Origin: Chloracidobacterium sp.
GTDB taxonomy: Bacteria > Acidobacteriota > Blastocatellia > Pyrinomonadales > Pyrinomonadaceae
NCBI GenBank assembly: GCA_016711345.1
Contig: JADJTD010000001.1
Coordinates: forward strand, 1,860,001 to 1,924,000
DNA length: 64,000 nucleotides
Reading direction: 5' to 3'
Under the pieces are notes generated by a model that was given only the letters and a program-made list of their open reading frames with translations, had not been told where the DNA came from and searched no databases. Positions within the stretch are counted from its first letter, which is position 1; every line of letters begins with the position of its first letter. This document shows positions 25,864-34,585 of this stretch, one piece after another. A program made the translations under genes and the position numbers.

Positions 25864-26256
25864 ATGATCGTTGGTACCGAATGGCTAATCGAGGCGAGCG
25901 GTTGTGAAAAGACCGCTTTACGCGACGAGAATTTAGTTCGCCGTATCTTGGACCGCGTCATTGCGGATCTGGGCCTCAAGTCTGTCGGTTCAGTATGGCA
26001 CAAATTCGACGGCGAAGGCGGCGTCACCGGCCTTATCGCCCTTACAGAATCTCATCTAGCTTGCCATACTTATCCCGAATACGGCACCGCCACATTCAAT
26101 CTCTACTGCTGTCAAACCCGTCCTGAGTGGGATTGGGAAACAAATCTAAAAGCTGATCTCGTAGCGTCGAACGTGACGGTCACAAAGATCGAACGCGGAG
26201 ATAGCGTCTCTCAAATTTCAGATCTCAAATTTGAAATTGCGGGAGGCGAGAGATGA
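25864..26256 (+). CDS. speD: S-adenosylmethionine decarboxylase proenzyme
   Basis: The 130-residue pyruvoyl enzyme makes decarboxylated AdoMet, the aminopropyl donor for spermidine. It starts MIVGTEWLIEASGCEKTALR; an upstream TTG at 25807 is possible but homology begins here. The self-cleavage site is in ALTESHLACHTYPEYGTAT, where Ser becomes the pyruvoyl group and the downstream His and Cys assist. Size matches the short bacterial type. The next gene overlaps by four bases (ATGA). The aminopropyltransferase is four genes downstream. Confidence 0.95.
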   Translation: MIVGTEWLIEASGCEKTALRDENLVRRILDRVIADLGLKSVGSVWHKFDGEGGVTGLIALTESHLACHTYPEYGTATFNLYCCQTRPEWDWETNLKADLVASNVTVTKIERGDSVSQISDLKFEIAGGER

Positions 26257-28193
26257 GTGTTCTTCAGGCAAATTGTCCATCGTGCGCGGCTCCCATCGAA
26301 TTTAAGGCGGGTTCGACGATCGTTGTTGTGTGCCCGTTTTGCCGATCGGCAATAGCGCGAAACGACCGTGCTCTCGAAGACCTCGGCAAAGTGGCTGAAA
26401 TTGCCGATTCCGAATCGCCACTCAAACTTGGATTAAAGGGAACGTACAAAGATACAAGTTTTGAATTGACCGGCCGAGCACAGCTAAGGCATGAATTAGG
26501 CGGTTATTGGGACGAGTGGTACGCGACGTTTTCCAACGGTTGGGTCGGTTGGCTTGCCGAGGCGCAAGGCCGGTTTTACATGACGTTTTACCAGCCTCTG
26601 CCGGCAGGAACTGTACTTCCAACTTTCAACGATCTACAGCTTGGCCAGGTCGTTGCCGAGATACCTAATCCTACCCCGTTGATGCTGCAGGAAAAAGGCC
26701 ACGGCACGTCGCTGGCGGCAGACGGCGAGATCCCTTATAAGCTGTCGCCGGGCGAAAGATTTGCGTACGCCGATTTGGCAGGCAAGAACAACGCCTTTGC
26801 GACGATCGACTACAGTATCGATCCGCCGTGGGTTTTTGTCGGTACTAGTGTAACGCTCGACGAGATCGGACTCGGTGATGCAAAACCGGTTCAGCGAGAA
26901 GCTCGTCGCGTTTCAACCGTCGGAATGGGCTGCCCAAATTGCGGTGGTCCGCTAGCGCTTATCGCTCCCGACAAAGCCGAGCGCGTAACGTGTCCCAACT
27001 GCAATTCGTTGCTCGATGTAAACCAAGGCAATCTTTCATTTTTCAAAGCGCTCAATCCGCCGCCGAATCAGCCTGATTTTGCACTCGCGATCGGATCCGA
27101 AGGCACTTTTGCCGGTGATGTTAAATTCAAGGTGATCGGAGCTGTTGTTCGCAGCGTCACCATCGAAGGAATTCAGTATTTCTGGCACGAATATCTGCTT
27201 TATAATCCAATGGTCGGCTTCCGTTGGCTCGTCCATTCGGACAATCATTGGAATTTTGTCGAATCGGTAAATCCCGCCGATGTGGCTCAGAACAATGTTT
27301 TCGGCGCCGGCTCCACTGTCGATCATAACGGGAAAAAGTACAAGATATTTCAGGATGCTCGGGCAGTTGTCGAATATGTAAAAGGTGAGTTCTATTGGCG
27401 CGTTGAACAAGGCGAGTCTGTTCGGGCAGTAGATTATGTCTCGGCTCCAAATATGGTGTCGATGGAAGCGAGTACGGACGAAATGAACTGGTCGTTGGGC
27501 ACGTATATGACCAACGACGAGATCGAAAAGGCTTTTGGAATCACAGGTTTGCCGCGCCCTTGGGGCGTCGCTCCAAATCAGCCTTTCACTGGACAGTTTT
27601 ATTACACTTGGGGCGCATTGCCGCTGCTGCTTTTGTTTGTAGTGGCCATATTTATGATCCCTTTTAGCGGTCTGACAAAGATCGTGCTCAATCAGGAAGT
27701 AGTGCTTCCGCCGATGACAAATGCAGCGACCGCGCAGGCTGCATTTAGCCTGCCGTTCGATATAAAAGCAAATAGTAATGTGAGGATCACCGCTAGCGCG
27801 CCGGTTGATAATTCGTGGGCAGATCTCGATGTAGATCTTGTCAACGATCAAAGCCTGGAAGTCGAATCGGTAAATATTCCGGTCGAATATTACACTGGCA
27901 GCGACAGTGATGGAGCGTGGACCGAAGGATCAAAGTCAACCGACGCAACTCTTTCGTCATTACCGGCAGGGAAATATACTTTGCGAGTAGAAGGAACGTG
28001 GCAAAACTGGCAGGCGCAAATGCCTGTTTCTGTAAAAGTCGAACAAGGCGTAAATCGCGGAGTCAATTTCATATGCGCGTTCCTGCTTTTAATAATTGTT
28101 CCCGTCTTGGGACTGATCAGAAAGTTTTCATTTGAGACAAGCCGCTGGAAAGACAGTATGTTCAGTACAAGTTCCAGCAGTTCGGATGATTGA
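26253..28193 (+). CDS. DUF4178 zinc-ribbon membrane protein
   Basis: The 646-residue protein begins with a zinc ribbon (CPSCAAPIEF and later CPFC). A first DUF4178 beta domain follows (SFELTGRAQLRHELGGYWDE, then WYATFSNGWVGWLAEAQGRF). A second ribbon (CPNCGG and CPNCN, near 230-255) and a second DUF4178 domain come next. A membrane helix at about 457-474 (LPLLLLFVVAIFMIPFSGL), an extracytoplasmic beta domain and a final helix near 612 complete it. DUF4178 genes often sit beside speD/speE/DUF350. The molecular role is unknown. It is translationally coupled to speD. Confidence 0.85.
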   Translation: MSVLQANCPSCAAPIEFKAGSTIVVVCPFCRSAIARNDRALEDLGKVAEIADSESPLKLGLKGTYKDTSFELTGRAQLRHELGGYWDEWYATFSNGWVGWLAEAQGRFYMTFYQPLPAGTVLPTFNDLQLGQVVAEIPNPTPLMLQEKGHGTSLAADGEIPYKLSPGERFAYADLAGKNNAFATIDYSIDPPWVFVGTSVTLDEIGLGDAKPVQREARRVSTVGMGCPNCGGPLALIAPDKAERVTCPNCNSLLDVNQGNLSFFKALNPPPNQPDFALAIGSEGTFAGDVKFKVIGAVVRSVTIEGIQYFWHEYLLYNPMVGFRWLVHSDNHWNFVESVNPADVAQNNVFGAGSTVDHNGKKYKIFQDARAVVEYVKGEFYWRVEQGESVRAVDYVSAPNMVSMEASTDEMNWSLGTYMTNDEIEKAFGITGLPRPWGVAPNQPFTGQFYYTWGALPLLLLFVVAIFMIPFSGLTKIVLNQEVVLPPMTNAATAQAAFSLPFDIKANSNVRITASAPVDNSWADLDVDLVNDQSLEVESVNIPVEYYTGSDSDGAWTEGSKSTDATLSSLPAGKYTLRVEGTWQNWQAQMPVSVKVEQGVNRGVNFICAFLLLIIVPVLGLIRKFSFETSRWKDSMFSTSSSSSDD

Positions 28194-28207
28194 GTTGTAA
28201 AACGCTT

Positions 28208-28357
28208 ATGTTAAAAAAAATGTATATGGTTTTCGGTGTCGGGGTGCTTGCGTTCTACGCAGCGGCTTCATGGTTCGGTTGGGAGGTCGCTAATTCCGGC
28301 AGCAAATCACGTTTGGGAGTGCCGTTCTTTTATTCAGGATTTCGTGGAGGAAAATAA
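28208..28357 (+). CDS. Micro-membrane protein of the polyamine operon
   Basis: The 49-residue frame has an N-terminal helix (MVFGVGVLAFYAAASWFGW) and a Gly/Ser/Arg tail ending SGFRGGK. The stop overlaps the DUF350 start codon (TAATG). It lies 14 bases after the DUF4178 gene. Position and coupling indicate a real small protein; I recognise no family. Confidence 0.65.
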   Translation: MLKKMYMVFGVGVLAFYAAASWFGWEVANSGSKSRLGVPFFYSGFRGGK

Positions 28358-28620
28358 TGTCCAATCTGTTAACTTTTGCCCCAACTCTGGGAATGATCGT
28401 CAAGCTTGATGACCTTTTGCCGGTCTTGGCGACCACCGTCATCTTCGTTGCCATCGGCCTTATAGTTTTTGCCGTCGCTTTTTTTATCGTGGTGCTCGTC
28501 GCGCCATTTTCAGTAAAAAAAGAGATCGAGGAAGATCAAAACACTGCTCTTGCGGTAATTATCGGTGCTCTCATCATTGGCGTGGCGATGATAATTTCCT
28601 CGGCAATACAAGGAAATTGA
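28357..28620 (+). CDS. DUF350 membrane protein
   Basis: The 87-residue protein has two hydrophobic helices (VIFVAIGLIVFAVAFFIVVL and LAVIIGALIIGVAMIISSA) and a short charged loop KKEIEEDQN between them, one DUF350 repeat. The family occurs with DUF4178 and polyamine genes and in PspA-type envelope-stress loci. Its activity is not known. It shares a base with the previous gene's stop and is followed by an AAGGATAAAG repeat. Confidence 0.88.
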   Translation: MSNLLTFAPTLGMIVKLDDLLPVLATTVIFVAIGLIVFAVAFFIVVLVAPFSVKKEIEEDQNTALAVIIGALIIGVAMIISSAIQGN

Positions 28621-28621
28621 T

Positions 28622-28697
28622 AAAAGGGTAAAGGCGAAAGGATAAAGGATAAAGCCTGCTCTTTACTTTATCCCTTATCCTTCATCCTTCATCCTTT
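28622..28697. repeat. AAGGATAAAG inverted repeat
   Basis: GGATAAAGGATAAAG-type words are mirrored by CTTTATCCCTTATCC and repeated TTCATCC words, giving a pyrimidine/purine-rich hairpin. It fills the gap between DUF350 and speE and ends at the speE ATG. Confidence 0.8.
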
Positions 28698-30221
28698 ATG
28701 AAACGTGCTCCGCTACTTTTTCTAAACGTCTTTGTTATCGCCACCTGCGGCTTAATTTATGAGCTGCTTGCCGGGACGCTCTCAAGCTACGTTCTCGGCG
28801 ATTCGGTCACACAATTTTCACTAATTATTGGTATCTATCTTTTTGCAATGGGTGTCGGCTCGTGGCTGTCGCAGTTTATCGAAAAACATATTGCCGAGAA
28901 ATTTGTCGATATCGAACTTGCGGTTGCGGTTGTTGGAGGTTTTTCGGCACCGCTGCTATTTCTTACATTTGCCCATCTTTCGTATTTCAGCGTCGTACTC
29001 TACGGCATGGTTTTTATCATCGGCACTCTCGTTGGGTTGGAAATACCGTTGCTGATGAGAATCCTGAAAGATGAGATGGATTTCAAGGATCTGGTTTCTC
29101 GCGTTCTGGCGTTTGACTATATCGGCGCTCTAGTCGCATCTCTGCTTTTTCCAATCTTCTTGGTCCCCAAACTCGGGCTCAATCGCACCTCGCTGCTTTT
29201 CGGTATGTTAAATGCTGCTGTCGGCATTTGGGGCACTTGGCTACTACTGCCGCTGATCAAGCGAAACGTAACCATAATGCGAGTAAAAGGCTCTGTCATT
29301 TTCGTACTGCTTCTCATCGCTTTTATAAAGGCAGACAAATTGACTACCTTCGCCGAAGACGCTCTGTTTGTCGATAACATTATCTATGCGAAAAGCTCGC
29401 CGTATCAACGCATCGTTGTAACAAAAGGAAAGACCGGTCATTCGTTATTTCTCAACGGCAATCTGCAATTCAATTCATTTGACGAATACCGTTATCACGA
29501 AGCTTTGGTACATCCTGCATTTGCCGCTTACAACGGAGAAGCAAAACGAGTATTGGTGTTAGGCGGCGGTGATGGCCTTGCTTTGCGTGAAGTAGAAAAA
29601 TACGGTTCTGTTGAGTTCATTCAACTTGTAGATCTAGACCCTGAGATGACAAAAGTCTCATCCACACTTCCTGCTCTTATCGAATTGAATCGCCACTCGT
29701 TTGATGACCCGCGGCTTCAGGTTACGAACGCAGATGCTTTTGTATGGCTCGATGACACGCTGATCGAACCGTTTGATATTGTTATTATTGATTTTCCAGA
29801 CCCGAACAATTTTGCGCTGGGGAAACTTTACTCGACGCGCTTTTACAATCTTTTAAAGCAAAAATTGAGGCCAGATTCGTCAGTTGTGATCCAGACCACT
29901 TCGCCGCTTATCGCACGCCAATCGTTTTGGTGCATCATCAAGACGCTTGAGTCTGTTGGCTTTTCGGTAAAGCCTTATCAAACAACTGTTCCGAGCTTTG
30001 GCGTTTGGGGTTATGCTCTTGCAAAGATGCAGCCGTTTGATTCGCCAACAAAACCGCCCGCAAATATAGAACTTAACTTCCTGAACGATAATTCCTTTGC
30101 TTCAATGTTTGAATTCCCATCGGATACGTCGCGGCCAGAGGGCGAGATCGAAATAAACCGGCTAGATAATCAGGCGCTTGTACGTTATTACGAAACCGAA
30201 TGGCGGCGGTTTGAGCAGTGA
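28698..30221 (+). CDS. speE: Membrane-anchored polyamine aminopropyltransferase
   Basis: The 507-residue protein has about seven N-terminal membrane helices (residues 1-210), then a soluble spermidine-synthase domain. The domain shows LFLNGNLQFNSFDEYRYHEA, the nucleotide motif VLVLGGGDGLALREVEKY near residue 284, and DPNNFALGKLYSTRFY. It transfers the aminopropyl group of decarboxylated AdoMet to putrescine or a related amine. Most SpeE enzymes lack the membrane part. Together with speD in the same operon this indicates local polyamine synthesis at the membrane. The next gene overlaps by one base. Confidence 0.92.
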   Translation: MKRAPLLFLNVFVIATCGLIYELLAGTLSSYVLGDSVTQFSLIIGIYLFAMGVGSWLSQFIEKHIAEKFVDIELAVAVVGGFSAPLLFLTFAHLSYFSVVLYGMVFIIGTLVGLEIPLLMRILKDEMDFKDLVSRVLAFDYIGALVASLLFPIFLVPKLGLNRTSLLFGMLNAAVGIWGTWLLLPLIKRNVTIMRVKGSVIFVLLLIAFIKADKLTTFAEDALFVDNIIYAKSSPYQRIVVTKGKTGHSLFLNGNLQFNSFDEYRYHEALVHPAFAAYNGEAKRVLVLGGGDGLALREVEKYGSVEFIQLVDLDPEMTKVSSTLPALIELNRHSFDDPRLQVTNADAFVWLDDTLIEPFDIVIIDFPDPNNFALGKLYSTRFYNLLKQKLRPDSSVVIQTTSPLIARQSFWCIIKTLESVGFSVKPYQTTVPSFGVWGYALAKMQPFDSPTKPPANIELNFLNDNSFASMFEFPSDTSRPEGEIEINRLDNQALVRYYETEWRRFEQ

Positions 30222-31819
30222 TGAATCTATCACGACGCGAACTCTTAACCGCTTTTCTCGGGGCGCCGTTTGCGATGGCTGCTTGTGGGAAACGCGAAAC
30301 GCGAATATTTCCCGAAGGCGAGATCATTGGACAGTCAGTAACGCTGGGACATATATTGCGAGAAGGCCGCTCGTTCGAAGTCCCACCCGACAAATGGGAA
30401 ACCAAAAAGGTCGCGATCATCGGCGGTGGTATCGCCGGGTTGACTGCTGCGTGGAAACTGAAAAAAAACAAACTCAGTGATTTCGTGCTCCTCGAACTAG
30501 AAAAGGAAGTAGGCGGTACATCCGGTAGCAGTAAAGGGCACCCGGTCAGCTATCCTTGGGGTGCACATTACCTGCCTGTGCCGTTTCAGGAAAATGTTGA
30601 GTTAATAGATTTTCTCGATGAGATGTCTCTGCTCGACGGCCGAGGTGCGAACGGTGAGATCATTGTAAAAGAACAATTCTTATGCCGTGAACCGGAAGAG
30701 CGTGTTTTTTACAAAGGCCGATGGTATGAGGGATTGTATCTGACCGTAGGTGCGAGCGAAGAAGATAAACGGCAATTTGTGGAGTTTCAAAAACATATAG
30801 ATCAATGGGTCAATTGGCGCGATCAGTACGGCAAACGGGCGTTTGTCGTACCTGTGGCAAATTGCACAAACGATGTCGAGGTAACATCGCTTGATAAAAT
30901 TTCATTTGCCGATTGGCTCCGGCAAAACGGATTTACGTCTGATCGATTGCACTGGTATTGCGACTACGCGTGTCGTGACGATTATGGACTAAAACTCGAA
31001 CAAACATCGGCGTGGGCTGGTTTATTTTATTTCTGTTCGCGTGTGCGCAAAAGCGGAGTCGAGTCGCAGCCGTTTATCACTTGTCCCGAAGGCAACGGCC
31101 AATTCGTCAATCACTTTTTCGAAAGGGTTAAGGACAATGTCCGAAGGTCGCAGATCGTCGTTTCCGTCGTGCCGTCAGACAAAGGTGTCGATGTAATTTG
31201 TCTCGACGGTGGTGAAGTTCGTGGTATTCATTGCGAAAAAGCGATCTTTGCGTCGCCTATGTTTACCGCTCCATATATTATTCGCGGTTTTCGTGAAGAC
31301 GCACCGTTTGCGGCAAGTGAGTTTCAGCACAACGCCTGGTTCGTCGCAAATCTTTTTCTAAAAGACCGCCCCAAACCGCGATTTGCAAAGGATTTCCCGC
31401 TCGCCTGGGACAATGTTCTTTACGAAAGCCCATCGCTCGGCTACGTGACGGCGACACATCAGAAGGGAATTGACTACGGTCCGACGATCCTGACCTATTA
31501 CTACCCAATGTGTGCCGAGGAAAATGGCCGGACAAAATTATTTAACTACGAATGGCGCGATCTGGCTGATGTCTGTCTCACTGATCTTGCACGTGCGCAT
31601 CCTGACATTTACGATCTCACGACTCGAATCGACATCATGCGTTGGGGCCACGCGATGATTAGCCCGCGGCCAAATTTTATCTGGAGCGGCATCCGCGAAA
31701 AAGCGATCAAACCATATCGCAACATCCACTTCGCGCACACCGACCTAAGCGGTATCGCACTTTTTGAAGAAGCGTTTTATCATGGACTGCGTGTGGCTAC
31801 GGAGATGCTTCAGAGATGA
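30221..31819 (+). CDS. Exported FAD-dependent amine-oxidase-like lipoprotein
   Basis: The 532-residue protein begins MNLSRRELLTAFLGAPFAMA with a twin-arginine-like signal and a lipobox Cys (AAC). It then has the Rossmann dinucleotide motif KVAIIGGGIAGLTAAWKL (about 65-82) and ELEKEVGGTSGS. This is the NAD(P)/FAD oxidoreductase family with protoporphyrinogen- or amine-oxidase-type fold. In a polyamine operon, oxidation of a polyamine or its derivative is an inference. TatC in this window could export it. It overlaps speE and the next gene by a few bases. Confidence 0.8.
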   Translation: MNLSRRELLTAFLGAPFAMAACGKRETRIFPEGEIIGQSVTLGHILREGRSFEVPPDKWETKKVAIIGGGIAGLTAAWKLKKNKLSDFVLLELEKEVGGTSGSSKGHPVSYPWGAHYLPVPFQENVELIDFLDEMSLLDGRGANGEIIVKEQFLCREPEERVFYKGRWYEGLYLTVGASEEDKRQFVEFQKHIDQWVNWRDQYGKRAFVVPVANCTNDVEVTSLDKISFADWLRQNGFTSDRLHWYCDYACRDDYGLKLEQTSAWAGLFYFCSRVRKSGVESQPFITCPEGNGQFVNHFFERVKDNVRRSQIVVSVVPSDKGVDVICLDGGEVRGIHCEKAIFASPMFTAPYIIRGFREDAPFAASEFQHNAWFVANLFLKDRPKPRFAKDFPLAWDNVLYESPSLGYVTATHQKGIDYGPTILTYYYPMCAEENGRTKLFNYEWRDLADVCLTDLARAHPDIYDLTTRIDIMRWGHAMISPRPNFIWSGIREKAIKPYRNIHFAHTDLSGIALFEEAFYHGLRVATEMLQR

Positions 31820-32274
31820 AAAGAAAGCTAATAATTATTGTGGCTACTGTCTCGATTCTTCTGGGTTCAGTACTTATTCTTTACATGATTCCGTCTGAAT
31901 TATTAGTTTCGAAGCATCTTGGAACTATTGAACACGCAGGAAATTCTACGAACCTGATGCTTCGAAAATATGAGCTAACGGGCTACCCATTCGAGATTCG
32001 CCGTTGGCTTACTGGGAAACACGATGGAGCAATAGGACAACAAATTGCATATATCTTCTTGCCTTGGGGCGTACGGCATCCTTACGGTTTTGCATACATC
32101 ATTGAGGGCATCGAACCTGAAAACCGTCCAAGATTTGTGAGTTGGCTCGGCTCAATGGTCGGTGAGGCCATGATTGAGCGTGAATTTCTGGAAGTGTTCG
32201 ACTGGTACGAGACCCCAGTAATAACAGATTTAAAGCTCGAAGTTGAGAAGCAAAAAAAGTGGCAGCAGCACTAG
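31816..32274 (+). CDS. Membrane-anchored hypothetical protein of the polyamine operon
   Basis: The 152-residue protein has one N-terminal membrane helix (KLIIIVATVSILLGSVLILY) and an extracytoplasmic domain containing FLPWGVRHPYGFAYIIEGIE. It overlaps the FAD gene by four bases and the next gene by sixteen, so translation is coupled. No family is recognised. It may be an accessory subunit of the oxidoreductase. Confidence 0.65.
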   Translation: MKRKLIIIVATVSILLGSVLILYMIPSELLVSKHLGTIEHAGNSTNLMLRKYELTGYPFEIRRWLTGKHDGAIGQQIAYIFLPWGVRHPYGFAYIIEGIEPENRPRFVSWLGSMVGEAMIEREFLEVFDWYETPVITDLKLEVEKQKKWQQH

Positions 32275-33311
32275 ACGAACCAACCTATTGGCTATTTTCC
32301 CGATCAATCGACCTGTCGGTCTTCTTGGGAAGCGCGGTGGCATCGCTGTTACTGCTCGCGGTTGGTTGGCAGTTTGGCGTTTTGAATGGCGACTCGCCCG
32401 AATGGACTTGGATTTCCGCCGTGCTCTTGATCGATGTTGCTCATGTGTGGTCAACGAGTTTTAGGGTCTATTTCGACAAAGAAGAATTCAAACGTAGGTT
32501 TTGGTTGTATTTACTCGTGCCGGTTTTTGGTTACGCAATTGGTGTAGCTCTGTATTCAGAGGGTGAGCTTGTATTTTGGAAAACTCTTGCAGTAGTTGCG
32601 GTCTTTCATTTTGTCCGTCAGCAATACGGCTGGGTCGCTCTTTATCGCCGCAAGCTCAATGAAACGGCGAACTGGACTTGGTGGATCGACACTTCGGCAG
32701 TCTATCTTGCTAGTGTTTACCCGCTGGCGTTCTGGATGACGCGGCTGCCGCGAAATTTTGAGTGGTTTGTTCAGAGTGATTTTGTTTCGCTGCCCGCGAT
32801 CGTCGAAACAGTTCTCTTTCCGATCTATGTCGTTGCCTTAACAGCATATTTTGCAAAATCGATATATCTCTACATCACAACCGGTTTTCTCAACATCGGC
32901 AAGGATATTGTCGTCGCGACGACCACCGTTTGCTGGTATGTCGGCATCGTGTATTTCAATTCTGACTATGCCTTCACAGTAACAAACGTCATCATCCACG
33001 GCGTACCGTATTTTGCATTGATCTATGTCTATTCACGATTTCGGCGCGAATCTACGGGTCGAGTTTATCGGACACTTTCGCAAAACTGGTTGATTTTTTT
33101 GGCTACACTTTGGGCGCTCGCATACGTCGAAGAGCTTTTCTGGCATCGAGGCGTCTGGCATGAAAAGCAGTGGCTCTTTGGCAGTGACTGGGATTGGGGA
33201 AATGCAAAAGTGTATCTTGTTCCGCTGTTAGCACTGCCGCAATTGACGCATTATGTGCTGGATGGTTTTGTATGGCGGCGAAAGAACAATTCTGATTTTC
33301 GACTCATTTGA
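32259..33311 (+). CDS. Polytopic membrane protein with conserved-type histidines
   Basis: The 350-residue protein starts at a GTG and has about eight membrane helices. Polar and histidine residues sit at helix ends: LLIDVAHVWSTSFR, VFHFVRQQYGWVALYR, IIHGVPYFALIYVYSR and LTHYVLDGFVWRR. Such patterns occur in metal- or heme-dependent membrane enzymes, but I cannot name the family. It is the last gene of the speD operon, followed by an ACAGAG palindrome. Confidence 0.7.
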   Translation: MAAALDEPTYWLFSRSIDLSVFLGSAVASLLLLAVGWQFGVLNGDSPEWTWISAVLLIDVAHVWSTSFRVYFDKEEFKRRFWLYLLVPVFGYAIGVALYSEGELVFWKTLAVVAVFHFVRQQYGWVALYRRKLNETANWTWWIDTSAVYLASVYPLAFWMTRLPRNFEWFVQSDFVSLPAIVETVLFPIYVVALTAYFAKSIYLYITTGFLNIGKDIVVATTTVCWYVGIVYFNSDYAFTVTNVIIHGVPYFALIYVYSRFRRESTGRVYRTLSQNWLIFLATLWALAYVEELFWHRGVWHEKQWLFGSDWDWGNAKVYLVPLLALPQLTHYVLDGFVWRRKNNSDFRLI

Positions 33312-33316
33312 TGTAT

Positions 33317-33371
33317 TTACCACAGAGACACGGAGAAGATCGAGAGTTTTTCTCTGTGTCTCTGTGGTGAA
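33317..33371. repeat. ACAGAG-type intergenic palindrome
   Basis: TTACCACAGAGACACGGAGA is mirrored by TCTCTGTGTCTCTGTGGTGA with a short loop, a compact hairpin between convergent genes that may end transcription in both directions. Confidence 0.85.
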
Positions 33372-33377
33372 ATCTTA

Positions 33378-34475
33378 TTAAATCACCGGTCCGCCAATGA
33401 AAGGCATCGCCGGCATTGGTGCGTTCATCGGCTGCATTGGTTTCATCATCTGGCCCGGTGCGACCATCGGAGCCATCGGTGTCGAGGGCATTGCGAGACG
33501 CATTTCACCCGGTGACGGGGCTATCATCATTCCATCTTCGTCACCGTCTGTCTGAAATACAAAACCGCTGTCCTTTGCGGCCTCAGGAGTGACCGAGATC
33601 GTCTGGCGGTTTTTATCGCGAATGATGGTGAACTGAATGTCGCCTTCTTTTTTGTCGTTGATGGTGCGCATCAGGTCCATATTATTTTTAACGGCCTTGC
33701 CGCTGGCTTCGACGATGATGTCGCCTGCTTTGAGGCCAGCCTTAAAGGCTGGCGAATCTTCGCGAACGTTATTTATCATCACGCCGCTCTCGACGCCCAT
33801 ATTTTCAGAAAGCTGTTTTGTCAGAGGATAAACCGAGATGCCGATCTGACGACGCTCGCCCATTTTCCATACGAAGTTCTTACCTTCGCCTTCCCCAAAA
33901 ATCATTGGTCCGTCACCTTTCTGCAGTTCTTTTAGCTTCTTTAGCTCTTTCAGTTCAGGCAGATCCTTAAGTTCTTTTTCGAATTTGAACTTGTCGATAT
34001 CCGGAATGGTTATCGCAAAATTGCCGTTCTCAAATTGCGGTCCTTGGCGTTTGCCGAGAGTTGCTTTGATATCTTTTTCCTTGCCGTTACGAAGGACCGT
34101 GAGCGAAACCTGATGATCGGGTGCGATCTCTGAGATCAGGCGTGTAAGTTTACGGGTGCTTGAGACCTCTTCGCCGTTGAGACGGACAATAACGTCATTA
34201 TCCTGAATACCCGCAGCGGCAGCAGGTGAATTTTCCATCACTTTTTCCACCGCAACACCGCGAACTTCTTTCAAACCAAAAGTAGCAAAGTTCTCTCTGT
34301 TAACTTCCTCAGTTCTGACGCCGAGATAGCCGCCGTCACCGCTAAATGAGAATGCGAATGCTCGCGGCGTTCTTGCATTTTCCTTGTCTTTTTTGGCGTC
34401 GGGAGCGTCCTGGCCAAAAGCGAGGACAAAGCTAGAAGTAACGATCAAAACAGAAATAAATGACCTAATAAGCAT
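33378..34475 (-). CDS. Secreted protein with two PDZ domains
   Basis: The 365-residue protein has a signal peptide (SFISVLIVTSSFVLAFGQ) and PDZ domains at about 50-140 (GVAVEKVMENSPAAAAGIQD) and 222-305 (GVMINNVREDSPAFKAGLKA). Its C-terminus is rich in Met, Pro and Ala. No trypsin-type catalytic domain is present, so it is a binding or chaperone-like scaffold rather than a DegP protease. Monocistronic; no operator seen. Confidence 0.85.
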   Translation of the reverse strand: MLIRSFISVLIVTSSFVLAFGQDAPDAKKDKENARTPRAFAFSFSGDGGYLGVRTEEVNRENFATFGLKEVRGVAVEKVMENSPAAAAGIQDNDVIVRLNGEEVSSTRKLTRLISEIAPDHQVSLTVLRNGKEKDIKATLGKRQGPQFENGNFAITIPDIDKFKFEKELKDLPELKELKKLKELQKGDGPMIFGEGEGKNFVWKMGERRQIGISVYPLTKQLSENMGVESGVMINNVREDSPAFKAGLKAGDIIVEASGKAVKNNMDLMRTINDKKEGDIQFTIIRDKNRQTISVTPEAAKDSGFVFQTDGDEDGMMIAPSPGEMRLAMPSTPMAPMVAPGQMMKPMQPMNAPMPAMPFIGGPVI

Positions 34476-34585
34476 AGAATAACCTCCAATATTTGCGTTG
34501 AAATCGATAAAAAATGGGAGTTGTCTCTAAGCGTATAACGCGCAAGATATTGGTTTTGTTGCGTTGAAGTTGGGAAAAGGTTGCT

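Noticed and set aside
27036..27851. 271-residue reverse-strand frame
   Set aside because: It is antisense to the well-supported DUF4178 gene and has no domain or ribosome site.
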